From contig CM049310.1 of the NCBI GenBank assembly GCA_026874595.1, positions 21,492,058 to 21,556,057 on the forward strand: a stretch of 64,000 nt of DNA, written 5' to 3'. The notes under the pieces were generated by a model. It had not been told where the DNA came from. It ran no database searches and was given only the letters and a program-made list of their open reading frames with translations. Below, piece by piece: positions 1 to 13,800 of this stretch (the first letter of the stretch is position 1; each line of letters starts with the position of its first letter). The translations under genes were made by a program, and so were the position numbers. The stretch comes from Sipunculus nudus (taxonomy: Eukaryota > Annelida > Sipuncula > Golfingiida > Sipunculidae).

Positions 1-487
1 GATTTTTCATGGACCTCTCAGTGTATCAAGAATTAAGATTCTAGGTCTAGGCTTAACGATTTGTGCCTTGTTAACAGATGTTCACATTTTTAAAGGTCTC
101 AAAAATAGAGAAAAAAATTTGTAAAAAATCGAAAAATACAGGTGGCGCCACCAGTCTGCAGGAAGTGATGGAACATCTCATGATCAATATGTATGCCAAA
201 AATCATGACCATCAGTCAAGTAGTTAATGAGATATTGAAGTTTTTGTATGAAATTTTTTACTTTTCTGGGGGGTACTTTGGGGCCCCATAGCTCGAAGGA
301 TATGGGTAACAGAGACCTAATTTCTGGTTTCCAAGGAGATTTTTCATGGACCTCTCAGAATCCCAAGTTACAAGGTTCTAGGTTCAGCGGTTACGATTTG
401 TGCCTGGTTAACGGACGAAAAGACGGACAGACGGACGACGGACAAAGAGTGATCGCTATAGCTCAGATGACTTTCAGTCAGCTGAGC
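1..487 (+). mobile_element. 3' part of a pearl/HINE-like tandem-repeat element
   Basis: The end of a ~336-bp-unit array runs in from the left edge, followed by the GACGGACGG-type tract and the 3' terminus AGTCAGCTGAGC (476-487). The same terminus closes the copies at 5323-9232 and 20920-24126. It lies in CNTRL intron 25. Confidence 0.7.
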
Positions 488-1470
488 TAAAAAATTAAAA
501 GAAAATATATATTTTCAGTGGTTTACAGTCTCAATAAGATATGTACAAATATTTTGTTAACATTTTTTTTGTGGTGCTGTGCTCGTGGCAAGGAATTCAT
601 ACACCGGTATGTTGACCTTGAAGACCTGGTCAGTGGCAATTTTTACATTAATTTGCAAACCAGAATGGGACACGGGGGCCTCCAGTTTTCGATGACCTTT
701 GACTGGTTACTATTTTTGAATGTTTAAAGTACAGGTTAATGTGAGGAAGACATTAATTCAATATAGCTTAACTTAACCTCTTATTTGATCGGAGTAGGAA
801 GACATGAAAGATGAGTTAAATGTACATTTTTAGGCAAAAAAACTGTTCCTGGAGAGAAAAACAGTAATATGCATACCTCGTTAGTAGCTGAAGTGGACCC
901 AAGGGGAGAGTCCCCCTTTTCAGCTGCAACCTTTATTAATCGTATCAGACCAATTTTGAGGCCTGGAACGTCACCTCCACCCCACCCCACCCCAACCCTT
1001 TTTCGGAAATGGGGGACCTTGTATTGGGTTTTGTCATTAATCCTCCTGGGTTGAACCCCTCCTTTTTTTAAAGCGAGCCAGAGTCATGTGTTTTCCCATT
1101 GACTGACCACACACGTAGGTCAGAGCCATGCACAAATCTGTCACTGAAAGCAAGGTTATTCATATGCACCATAGTCCTTAAATCGGCTTAATTCTGGACT
1201 TGAGGTGACCACAAAGAAAATCTGGTCTTTGCTGAAAGCAGTTTGGCTGTTTTTTCGGTGATAGCCTCCGCTCATATCAGAAAACACGCAAAAATCACTC
1301 AAAATGATGTGTACATTAAAAATTATTTATTCTAATATCAGCCATGTCACTGAGGGAACTATAACCTTTAACATGAGGTATGGCACAGTATCATATGCAA
1401 CGCGGTTTCAGAGAACATTGTGAACAAAGGTGGACCGAATTCCTTTTATGAGTATTAGATTATGACTAAC
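488..1470. other. CNTRL intron 25, remaining part
   Basis: Unique-looking AT-rich intron with a C-rich run near 975-995. No exon with matching phase or homology was found. Confidence 0.5.
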
Positions 1471-1767
1471 CTGGAGTTTTTGGTGTACTCATCATGACTG
1501 GCTGAGTTCCCTTCCCAATTGGTGATGTGGGAACAGACAGAATGCTTCCTGCTACTGGAGTGGTCTGTGCTGAAAATATACCCTGTGACCTCTGACCCAC
1601 TGGGGTCATAGGCTGACCTCCAGCAGGAAAAACTGTGACACCATCAGGTGCATAGGTCACACCTGCCCCACCAGGGTGTGCTGCAGGTTGGTACCTGATA
1701 GGACTGCCACCTGGTTGCTGACCAGGTAACCCATTTGCTTGAGGGTGGACCATACCAGCAGGACCAA
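1471..1767 (-). CDS. CNTRL: CNTRL exon 25 (Pro/Gly-rich)
   Basis: This exon is 297 nt, acceptor CTCCAG, donor GTTAGT, ending in phase 1. It encodes residues ~1208-1306; 'GVTYAPDGVTVFPAGGQP' resembles the vertebrate 'YMMYTVLPDGSPVPQG' run. It is the last exon in the window; no further exon is visible in 1-1470. Confidence 0.92.
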
Positions 1768-1837
1768 CTGGAGTACAAGAAGAATCACAATCACAAAATG
1801 TATGATGAGAAATCATAGTGAAATTCACAGGATGCAT

Positions 1838-1891
<54 letters not shown>

Positions 1892-4800
1892 TATATAAAA
1901 AACAACATACCATAAAAATACATTTTCTTAGAAATTTCTCTAATAGAAACTTGAATTACAAATTTTCAATACTGCTTTACAGGTATCCTAAATGAAGCAC
2001 TCAACATCCCAGAATATTCATACCTAGGATCTATGCTTTATACAAGAAAGACAATAACAGTAACCTGATTGAAAAAAATATATCATTTACTGAAAGAGTT
2101 AGGAAGGAAAGGGCAAAGCATCCAGGTAAATGCCATAAAAACCATAATATTACAAAATAGGAGAACATAATTGGGGAGGGGGGCATTTCACAGAAAGCAG
2201 TTCACATGAGAATTTACCTGATTGTGGAGCGTAGCCTGGTGGTTGTGTGTACCCTGACTGGACACTGGGACCAGCAGCCATGTATTCTCCCTGACCTTGA
2301 ACTTGACCAGCACCATAAGGAACTTGACCTTGAGGGACATATTGAGCAGCAGGCTGAGTGTATGTTTGACCTTGAGGTGGCTGTGGGTAGAATGTTGGGA
2401 CAGGAAGTCTGTAGTCCTGGGCAATAGGTTCACCATGGTGATCATGGTAACCAGGCTGCAAGAAATTCATTAAGAACTATATGTAAGTTTATTAGGAGAA
2501 TGACATGGCCAGGTGATCACAGTGACCATTTTTTTACATCACAATTTTTTTTTATATAAAGTCTGAAAAATAAAATCATTCAGATGTGTTCATCAATTAG
2601 AGTAAAAAAAATTCATTCAGATGTGTTCATCAATTAGAGTAAAAAAAATTCTATTATGTATCCTTGAGTTTTTATAGAGGTGATTCACAGAAATATTGTA
2701 GGTAAAACATACAAATGAAGCTGATAATAAATGAAAGATTATCATTCTTAATTCAAGGCTTGTGGAGATAATGAACTGAGTCCATTATGTTAATGACATA
2801 TCTAGTTATAATGTATTGTTTAAACCTTTAAGCCTCCGGCCTACTGACCTGCTGCTGAGGCAAGTGACCAGCTGCCTGTGCTGGAGGTATACCAAGTCTC
2901 TGTATACTGGGTTCGTGACTGGCGATGGCGCTGCGGACATTCAGAGCCCCTCTCCTCAGCTGATTCACCTCATCTGCATATGGTATGCCATCAAGTCCTG
3001 ATAAACCATCTGTAGAAGCACAGGATATGAATGACAAAGCTATAGGAAATGTTCACCCAGCATATTTTTTTATGGAAAATAACAAAAATCTGCAGTAAAG
3101 CTGGTATCATACAGTTAATTACTATTTGATCCCAGGTATGGACCTGGACCTGGAATAGAAGTATATAACTGAACTGTCAGTACAAGTTCTTCAAATTGGC
3201 TAAATCATAAGATTAAGACCAGGACAGATCAGATCAGATAAGATTTGATGTTTAGACAAGCCATAAAATGGTAATTTTTGTGCTGACAATATCACTGCAT
3301 AACATCTATTATAAGATAACTACAAAGTGCACATAATGTCCTTTGTAAGATATTACTAAGGTAGACTATATGTTTATGTCACAAGTGATGCAATGTCATA
3401 CATAAAAAAATCAGACACTAAGACTAAGGTATGTACCAGGTATGTACAAGGGACACATCATATCTACTGGTCTTGCATATAACACTGTAAAGACACACTT
3501 TGGTACAGTATTGCATGTACTTACCTGGCCTGCCACCTGTCAGCCTGTCTAACACAGTATTGAGGTGCTGAATCTCACCACGCTGGTCCTCCAGGATGTT
3601 GTGAAGCTGGTCAAGCTCTTCTTGCTGGGCAGCTGGTGATGTAAATACAAAGTCAAAGCACCTGGTCAGCAAATGCTGTATCTGGATTAACTTATATATG
3701 TTTGTTTTCTTTGGAGTACTACAGTTTAGTTTTTGCAGTTACACCTTTAGCCTCTTAATGCTGTTCTAAATACATGCATTTAGCTTTGATATTTCTTAAT
3801 TGCTGCCACTCAAACAAAGTGTCAAGCAGGGTTTAAAAAGTAGCATTATATTAACAGCAGTAAGCAACAGCATACACTGGAAAACTCAGGCAGTTTCCAT
3901 CAGGACAAAGCCTCCCATATGGCCCATATTTATACCCTACAAAGACTTTACAAGAAAGTTCTTGGGCCCTTAATACAGTTCCACATAATGCCTGCAGGAC
4001 CACTCTTATGAAGGTCAAGTTTAATAGCATCTCTCTGTATATGATTATGGACAAGTCAGTAGATCTATCTAAATACTACATGTCATCAAATTTTGCTGAA
4101 ATATGTTTCAAGCATGTTTATTCGATCAACCTCAAAACATTCAGCTGTTGTACTGCAGAGAACAAGTCAGCCCTGGAGCTAAAGGACTTACCCACAGTCT
4201 GCTGGGTCATGTCTGAATGAGCCATTTCTTGCTTCATCACAGCATCTCGATCATCGAGCTTAGCAGTCAAGTAATCAATCTCCTCCTCAGCTCGGGCCAA
4301 ATCTTCTGCAGCTTGTCTCAAACGTGGGTCTCCATATGACTGTCAACACATAGGTGCAATAATTAAAAGCAACAGCTTAATGATTACCCATAATTTTACA
4401 TACTTTGAGACATTCAGCATTAATCATGTTTTTGAAAATATTTGATATTTTTTTAAAGATTCTGATAAATCTCTTAAAAATGTCAAAGAGGAAATAAGAT
4501 TATATAAGAAAATAAATCTAGGTGCTGGCATGAATGGCTTAACTGACAGGGTAAAGCAAAATCAGGTCATGTTACTGAGACAATTAAACAGTTTGCTCCA
4601 AGTCCTCAAGGTAGATTTATTTTCTTTATGTGCATTAAAAGGTTCATATTTTGCTTCAGTCCTCGGGTTTGCAGTGTGTATGCAGGTTTCTCTTGTATTA
4701 CACAGATGAGGCTGCTAGGTTAAGACAGTGTACCTTCTGTTGTGATGTGTCATGTTGTCTTGGTGTACTGTCCCCGCCCACCCCCATGCTTCTCCTCTCC

Positions 4801-7800
4801 ACGAGGTCACGCAGTCCTTGAGCCAAAGTCTCAACATCAGCTATCTATAGTCATAGAATATATAAATCCAAGTGCTTCTGCACATTCTTAAGGTATTCAT
4901 CATATATAATTAAACACATGATATATACATTTAATACAGTTTAAGAAAAAAAATCTGAAATGACTGTGGTAAAACATATGCCATATTAAAATTTAATTTT
5001 AAATACCTGACTGATGGTTAAACATGAAGGCTAAATATGCATATACAAATAACAGTTTCCTGTTACAGTGATTAATGAAAACACCATTATACTCTAGTGA
5101 TAAGATCATATTTTATGTAAATCATCAGGATAAGATGCAAATTATGGGATTAACACAAATTAATTAAAACTTGATTTTACTTTAAAATATGTTATCTGCT
5201 TAAAAATGAAAAGCTTTGCTTAAATATCTGATTTTTCAATATCTAATGTTTTCTGTCTTTATTGTTTTTACAATTCTTCATGGCATCAGTCAAAAATTCA
5301 TTCAAACATATACAACAAATTTAACAAGTGACCCATGGGTCAAGACGCTCAGCTGACTGGGAAGAGATTTGCAAAAGGAAATTTTATCATCTGAATGGTA
5401 GTATATAACCATTGAACTGAAGCATCAAATAGATTAACCAACAGGCTGAGATTGTGTCTGTATTAATATATCTCAAGAATAGAGAAAAAATGCGTAAACT
5501 TAAAAAAAAACCGGTGGCTCCACCAGTCTGCAGAAACTAATATAAACACTTAATGGTCAATATCCATGCAAAGAAGCATGGTGGTCTCTTGATTAGTTGT
5601 TCAAATACTTCAGCTTTTGTATCAGATTTTCCATTATTCTGAGGGATACTTTGGAGTTCTATAGCTTGAAGGATATGGGTAACAGAGACCTAATTTCAGG
5701 TTTCCACAGACACTTTTCATGGGCCTCCTTGCATTACAAGAATGAAGATTCTAGGTCCAGTTGTTACAATATGTACCCTGTTGACAGATAACCACATTTT
5801 CAAAGGTCTCAAAAATAGAGAAAATAATTCGAAAAATTTGAAAAAAAATAGAGGTGGCGCACCCAGTCTGCTGAAACTGATGGAACACATCATGATCAAT
5901 ATGTATGCCAAAAATCATGAGCATCAGTGTTGTAGTTATTGAGATACTGGAGTTTTTGTATCCAATTTTTCATTATTCTGGGGGTACTTTGGAGCCATAC
6001 AGCTTAATGGATATGGGTAACAGAGACCTTATTTCAGGTTTCCATGGAGATTTTTCATGGGTCTCCCTGTGTGTAAAGAATGAAGATTCTAGGTCCAGTC
6101 TTTATTATTTGTGCCCTATTTACAGATGTTCATATCTCTAAAGGTCTCAAAATTAGAGAAAAAAATTTGAAAAAAGCCCGAACAAATACATGTGGTGCCA
6201 CCAGGCTGCAGAAACTGATGAAACACTCCATGACCGATATCAATACAAACAATAATGGTGATCTCTGCATTAGTTGTTCAGATACTTCAGCTTTTGTATC
6301 AAATTTTCCATTATTCTGGGGGGTACTTTGGGGCCCCATAGCTCGAAGGATATGGGTAACAGAGACCTAATTTCTGGTTTCCATGGAGAATTTTCATAGG
6401 TGTCTCAGAATGTCAAGAATGAAGATTCTAGGTCCAGTTGTTACGATTTGTGCCCTGTTAACAGATGTTCACATTTTTAAATCTCCCAAAAATAGAGAAA
6501 ACAATTCGTAAAAAATCGAAAAATACAGGTGGCACCACCAGTCTGCAGAAACTGATGAAACATCTCATGATTAATATGTATGCCAAAAATCATGACCATC
6601 AGTGATGTAGTTAATGAGATATTGAAGTTTTTGTATGAAATTTTATTCTATTCTGGGGGGTACTTTGGGGCCCCATAGCTCAAAGGATATGGGTAACAGA
6701 GACCTAATTTCTGGCTTCCATGGAGACTTTTCATAGGTCTCTCAGAATGTCAAGAATGAAGATTTTAGGTCCAGTTGTTATGATTTGTGCCCTGTTAACA
6801 GATGTGCACATTTTTAAGGTCTCAAAAATAGAGAAAACAATTCGTAAAAAATCGAAAAATACAGGTGGCGCCACCAGTCTGCAGAAACTGATGAAACATC
6901 CCATGATCAATATGTATGCCAAAAATCATGACCATCAGTGATGTAGTTAATGAGATATTGAAGTTTTTTGTGAAATTTTTCACTATTCTGGGGGGTACTT
7001 TGGGGCCCCATAGCTCGAAGGATATGGGTAACAGAGACCTAATTTCTGGTTTCCATGGAGAATTTTCATAGGTGTCTCAGAATGTCAAGAATGAAGATTC
7101 TAGGTCCAGTTGTTACGATTTGTGCCCTGTTAACAGATGTTCACATTTTTAAATCTCCCAAAAATAGAGAAAACAATTCGCAAAAAATCGAAAAATACAG
7201 GTGGCACCACCAGTCTGCAGAAACTGATGAAACATCTCATGATTAATATGTATGCCAAAAATCATGACCATCAGTGATGTAGTTAATGAGATATTGAAGT
7301 TTTTGTATGAAATTTTATTCTATTCTGGGGGGTACTTTGGGGCCCCATAGCTCAAGGGATATGGGTAACAGAGACCTAATTTCTGGCTTCCATGGAGACT
7401 TTTCATAGGTCTCTCAGAATGTCAAGAATGAAGATTTTAGGTCCAGTTGTTATGATTTGTGCCCTGTTAACAGATGTGCACATTTTTAAGGTCTCAAAAA
7501 TAGAGAAAACAATTCGTAAAAAATCGAAAAATACAGGTGGCGCCACCAGTCTGCAGAAACTGATGAAACATCCCATGATCAATATGTATGCCAAAAATCA
7601 TGACCATCAGTGATGTAGTTAATGAGATATTGAAGTTTTTTGTGAAATTTTTCACTATTCTGGGGGGTACTTTGGGGCCCCATAGCTCAAAGGATATGGG
7701 TAACAGAGACCTAATTTCTGGTTTCCATGGAGAATTTTCATAGGTGTCTCAGAATGTCAAGAATGAAGATTCTAGGTCCAGTTGTTACGATTTGTGCCCT

Positions 7801-10800
7801 GTTAACAGATGTTCACATTTTTAAATCTCCCAAAAATAGAGAAAACAATTCGTAAAAAATCGAAAAATACAGGTGGCACCACCAGTCTGCAGAAACTGAT
7901 GAAACATCTCATGATTAATATGTATGCCAAAAATCATGACCATCAGTGATGTAGTTAATGAGATATTGAAGTTTTTGTATGAAATTTTATTCTATTCTGG
8001 GGGGTACTTTGGGGCCCCATAGCTCAAAGGATATGGGTAACAGAGACCTAATTTCTGGCTTCCATGGAGACTTTTCATAGGTCTCTCAGAATGTCAAGAA
8101 TGAAGATTTTAGGTCCAGTTGTTATGATTTGTGCCCTGTTAACAGATGTGCACATTTTTAAGATCTCAAAAATAGAGAAAACAATTCGTAAAAAATCGAA
8201 AAATACAGGTGGCGCCACCAGTCTGCAGAAACTGATGAAACATCCCATGATCAATATGTATGCCAAAAATCATGACCATCAATGATGTAGTTAATGAGAT
8301 ATTGAAGTTTTTGTATGAAATTTTTCACTATTCTGGGGGGTACTTTGGGGCCCCATAGCTCGAAGGATATGGGTAACAGAGACCTAATTTCTGGTTTCCA
8401 TGGAGACTTTTCATAGGTCTCTCAGAATATCAAGAATGAAGATTCTAGGTCCAGTTGTTATGATTTGTGCCCTGTTAACAGATGTCCACATTTTTAAAGG
8501 TCTCAAAAATAGAGAAAAAAATTCGTAAAAAATTGAAAAATACAGGTGGCGCCACCAGTCTGCAGGAACTGATGGAACATCTCATGATCAATATGTGTGC
8601 TAAAAATCATGACCATCAGTGATGTAGTTAATGAGATATTGAAGTTTTTGAATGAAATTTTTCACTGTTCTGGGGGGGTACTTTGGGGCCCCATAGCTCA
8701 AAGGATATGGGTAACAGAGGCCTAATTTCTGGTTTCCATGGAGGCTTTTCATAGTACTCTCAGAATGTCAAGAATGAAGATTCTAGGTCCAGTCTTTACG
8801 ATTTGTGCCCTGTTAACAGATGTTCACATTTTTAAAGGTCTCAAAAATAGAGAAAAAAAATTGTAAAAAATGGAAAAATACAGGTGGCGCCACCAGTCTG
8901 CAGGAACTGATGGAACATCTCAAGATCAATATGTGTGCCAAAAATCATGACCATCAGTGATGTAGTTAATGAGATATTGAACTTTTTTTGTGAAATTTTT
9001 GACTATTCTGGGGGGGGGGGGGTAATTTGAGGCCCCATAGCTCAAAGGATATGGGTAACAGAGACCTAATTCCAGGTTTCGTAGGAGATTTTTCATGGAC
9101 CTCTCTGGATGTAAAGTAAGAAGATTCCAGGTTCAGCGGTTACGATTTGTGCCCTGTTAACGGACAGACGCCCGGACGCCCGACAGACAAAAGGCGATCC
9201 CTATAGCTCAGATGACTTACAGTCAGCTGAGCAAAAAATGTCTCAACAAATCATACAATATATTAATTAAAACTACTCTGTTACCTTCTTAGCAGCACCA
9301 GGATCTTTGATAGCTAACAGTTTACGCAGTTCTTCGATCTCCCTCTGTAGCTCATCAAACAGCGCCTGTTCCTCGTCCGTCATGGTGTTGTACAGCTGCT
9401 GTTTTTTCTGTGACCACTGAGAGCTGGGGATTGTGGAGCTCCCTGTTGTTGTCCGCTCGGATCCAGATCCGGTGCCTGATCCAGCTGATGATCCGGTTTC
9501 TACATTACTGGATGGCTCTAGCAGGTGGTCTGGTAGAGGTGCATCCCTCACAGCAGCCTGGGATAAATATAAGGTAGATACCACATAGATATCATACACA
9601 ACAAAAATCATCAATTCATAAAACTGCTTTCCATCACTGCAACAAGACCACCCTGCTATGACAATTACTATGTCTGACCTGGAAAGAGCATAAATATGGT
9701 TTTTTTAAATGTTTACAATAACCACTGGTATTATACCCCTTCTGGTGGTCCCCAAAGCTGTAAACAAGGTTCTACTGTGCCTCATATATGACAAGGGTTT
9801 CAAGCCGGAAGACTGGGGAAGGAAGGTCTAATGGAGAAAAAGTTCATAGAGACACAATATTTCACTACAGGGGTCATGCTCAAGAGATAGCTACAGCATC
9901 AGTCAAAACAAAATGAAGGAGATCCAACATGCTGACCACAAATGAAGTAAATCTTGACAAACTGTAACAGTAAGTCTCAGATTCCACAGTGGACATGGCA
10001 AAGTAAAATAATATCACAAAATTGGCTTGAGAAAAACTGCCTTAACACTAGCTGGCTGCCTGGCTACAGGACATCAGCAGCTAAGTGCATACTGCTCCAA
10101 CTCTGTATGTCAACTAGATAAAGAACTGGTTAAGGGAAAATCACCATGTATGGGATATTCTTAGGTAGATTTGAGGATGCCCGAATGAAAGGTTGCATTC
10201 ATGAAAGAAACTGGGTCAAAATTCAAAATTAAAACATAATAGGAACCACCATTAATATAAAAACCATGTGATTACTGGGCATGTTATAATGGAAATGTAC
10301 TCAATATATTAACAGAAGGAAGTATATAAAACCATGAATATAATGGAAATATCCTTAAAAATTTATAACAATATTTCAGCATAATTAAACCAGAAACATT
10401 AGATGCTAACTGCCAAATGAATGTAATAGCAGTGTGGTATGATAAAACTTACCCTACTCCTGTCCAGCTCATCTTGTAATCTCTCAACTTCATCTCGTAA
10501 ACGATCCATCTCATCTCTGTCCTCATCCATCTTGTCAGAATAAAATAACTCATTTACATAATTAACCAACATTCTTATATTATTCAAAGTATCCAATGGT
10601 TCAGGTTCAATAGTTTCCATTACTCTCCTAATTTAATCAGTGCATACCAGTCTTTACCAGTAAGCTAAAGAATGTGAGCAAAAACACATTTTATTTATTT
10701 CTTATCATTATGATGACATAAGTTCCCTGCAATAACCAGCTGTCCGTGTCCTCTGTGGTCAGAATGTGTTGTACTGAGCCACCCAGTCTTTTGTTCCAGG

Positions 10801-13800
10801 TCGGTCACGCCTCACTTCACATGAAGTAATGGTCAATGCACAGTGGACAGCACAGACATTAAGATAACATACATAAGTGTGAGAGTATTAGTCTGAGAAG
10901 GTACAAGAATGGTGGGGACAATTTTGTGTGACGGTACACTAAGCAATTGTAAATACTGCAACCATAATCTGAAATATTGTCATCTTAATAAAACATTTTT
11001 AATATCCCCCCCCTCAATTAGTCAAGATAAACTTTGCACAGAAATATCTAACATGTTACCCAAAGACTTGATTGAATCTTACATGAGGTCATCTTATGAT
11101 ATATGAGCATACAAAAATTATAAATCAGAATTATATAGGAGAAACCATTTAGATACACACCTGTGTCTGCATGGCTTGCTCTGCTCTGTGACGCTCTCTG
11201 TCCTTGACCTTGGACAGTCTCTGCCTCAGAGCATCCAGGTCTGCTTCAGCCTGAAGAATATAACCAGTAAATACAAAGTGATGAATAATCTGCTGCACAG
11301 CTGCATGCCTTACCATCCTACGTGATGTACTATTTCTTCTTCTGTATGATGCACATATGGAATCATGTAAACAATATTTATCTTAAGGATAACACAAAGA
11401 AAACACCTCCAAATATCAGTTTTGTTAAACTGAAGTGATATATTTTCTTTAAAACTAAAGTTTTACAACACAGTAATATATATTCCACCCTGTTTTTTTT
11501 CAAAATTTTAATGTAACACTAATTACCTTGGCCTGAGCCTGGCGGGCCATCTCCACCTCATGTAGACTTTTATCTAACTCATGCTGCATCTTGTCCTGAA
11601 CCTCTGCCAGTGCCTGACCCACCTTGTCCTCTCTCTGTGGTTCTTCCTGTCTCTGCTACAGTATAAATGTAAATATAAAAGATATACATAAAGGTGTGCA
11701 CAACAGGCACACAATATTATACAGATATGTTCACAAAGGTTGGCCTGAGCTTTGTGCAACACACAAACACAACACTTATAACATAAAAATACAAGTCAAG
11801 GGGCAAATGAAGCATGCAATATCCATATATGCTAAGGTTTTACATCCTCTATCTGTGATAAGTAGTTAGCTGTATGGCTGCGATTTAATGTACCATGGTA
11901 AAGGCTGGGATTGTACATAAAACCTATTACTTACCCTGCCTGACCTAATCTGTCTCATCAGATCAGCAAGTCTCTTCTTCAGGTCATCTGGTGCGATGTT
12001 CTTCCTCATCTGGTCTCTCAGTTTCTGCTGACTGTTGTACAGCTGGTCCTGGAGGCGGGCATTGGCATTCTGCAAGGGTATACATGTGCACAAATTTATG
12101 ATCTTATCTGACCCATACAGTCTCTGAAATTATGTCTACAGCTGAGAGCTGAAATGTATTTTAAATTATTATATATCATGAAAGACCAGAGTGAGGCCTT
12201 AAAGTGTCTTCATATTGCTCTTATCCAGATTCCACACATTATTCTAAATTTTGCTTAAATCAATTTGGCTCAGTGATATCCTCTGGTGTTGAGGGGCAGA
12301 ACTATTTTTCAGCAAGACACTTTCCATGTACCAGTTTCAGGTAGTTTTCTTTATTTACCTGTAAAGCTGAGAGTTGATGATGCAGGTTTTTCACCTCATC
12401 TTCTTTATCACTCATGTTGAGAACCCTCTCTGCCATGGCTTTGTTTTTCTTCTTCTCCAGCTCCATCTTCTCATTAAAGGCATCCCTCTCACTCTGGGGA
12501 AAGTGAAGTATACATTTAAAGAATGATAGAGATTCAAGGTTTATGAAGCTCCGTGAATGAAATAATACTCTTGTTTGCTCTAATAATACCATATCCTGAA
12601 ATGCATTCATGTAAACATATTATAAATACAGAGTACATATTAAGAAGCTATGCTTCATGCAGAGGATTTCAGGGAAAAAAATTCCCTGAATTTTCCATAG
12701 GTTTACTCTGATTAACTGTAACATTCCAGTATAATTATTTCGACCTAATACCTGCTTTCTATTTAAACCAAATAATGTGATCACAGATCCATGAGAAAAT
12801 AATTTTTAATAAAAAAAGCTATTTGCTTTAGTGGCTGGAATTCATTATATATGAATCAAGAAATATACACACACATACATACATACATACACATACTGAG
12901 TGGTTTTGCTCTTACCTGCATCTGTCGCTCGGCTGATTTGAGCATATCTTGGAGTCTGGCTACTTCTCCATCCAAGTGTTCGAGTTCTTGTGATTTCTCG
13001 TGCTCATCCTCCTGATTGGCCTGCAGGTTACTGATCTCCTGCTGTAAGCTCTTGTTGATGTTTATTTTATCATCTAACTCGTTTTCCAGGTCATGCACTT
13101 GCTAAAAAAAGGAAATGTTTTATGTGACTTTTTTAAAAGCTATATGTGGCATGCATAAAGCAAACCAAATCTTGTTTACATACATTAAAAGGAGGAGCTC
13201 TACTTTCATCTTATTTAGATTTTACCATTACTCATTCACATCAATCACATTTTTCAATGTCAAGTGTTCCACCTCATTCAATATGCTGCTCAAGTAAGAA
13301 ATCAATAATAATTATTTATTCTTTAAATTTAGATCAGCATGAAAAGTAACTCTCTTGGATGCGCTGCTTCGCATGAATCTCAGTAATTCATGACTGCCCC
13401 TTAAATGATACACCAATGAGCACAATGTTTGGTCTGTTTAACTTATTTATTCAGATTATACCTTTCCTTTTCCTGTTACTACCTGAACCATTACCTGAAT
13501 TATTTCATTGATTTGAATGAGTACCTTGTAGGACAATAATATTTTTACTTATTTTTATTCAAGCTTAACTACAATAAACAATGTAAATATCAAACTTCTC
13601 TTCTCAAACATCTATTCTCACATTTGTCAACAGATATTCCTGACATGCATATTCATTAATTGTTATGGTAAGAGTATGAGTAAGACCTGACCTGCCTGAG
13701 GTCATCGACCTCCCTTGTCTGGTCCAGCAGCTCAGACTTGTCAGCCTCCATGTCCCTCAGCTGCTGAAGCAGATCTTCCCTCTCTCGTAACAGTTCTTCA

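Noticed and set aside
781-990. Minus-strand ORF considered as the next CNTRL exon
   Set aside because: No acceptor or donor in the needed phase and no similarity to centriolin.
5597-8285. Many 60-96-residue ORFs on both strands
   Set aside because: They recur once per ~336-bp repeat unit, overlap on both strands and resemble no protein; they are by-products of the tandem array.
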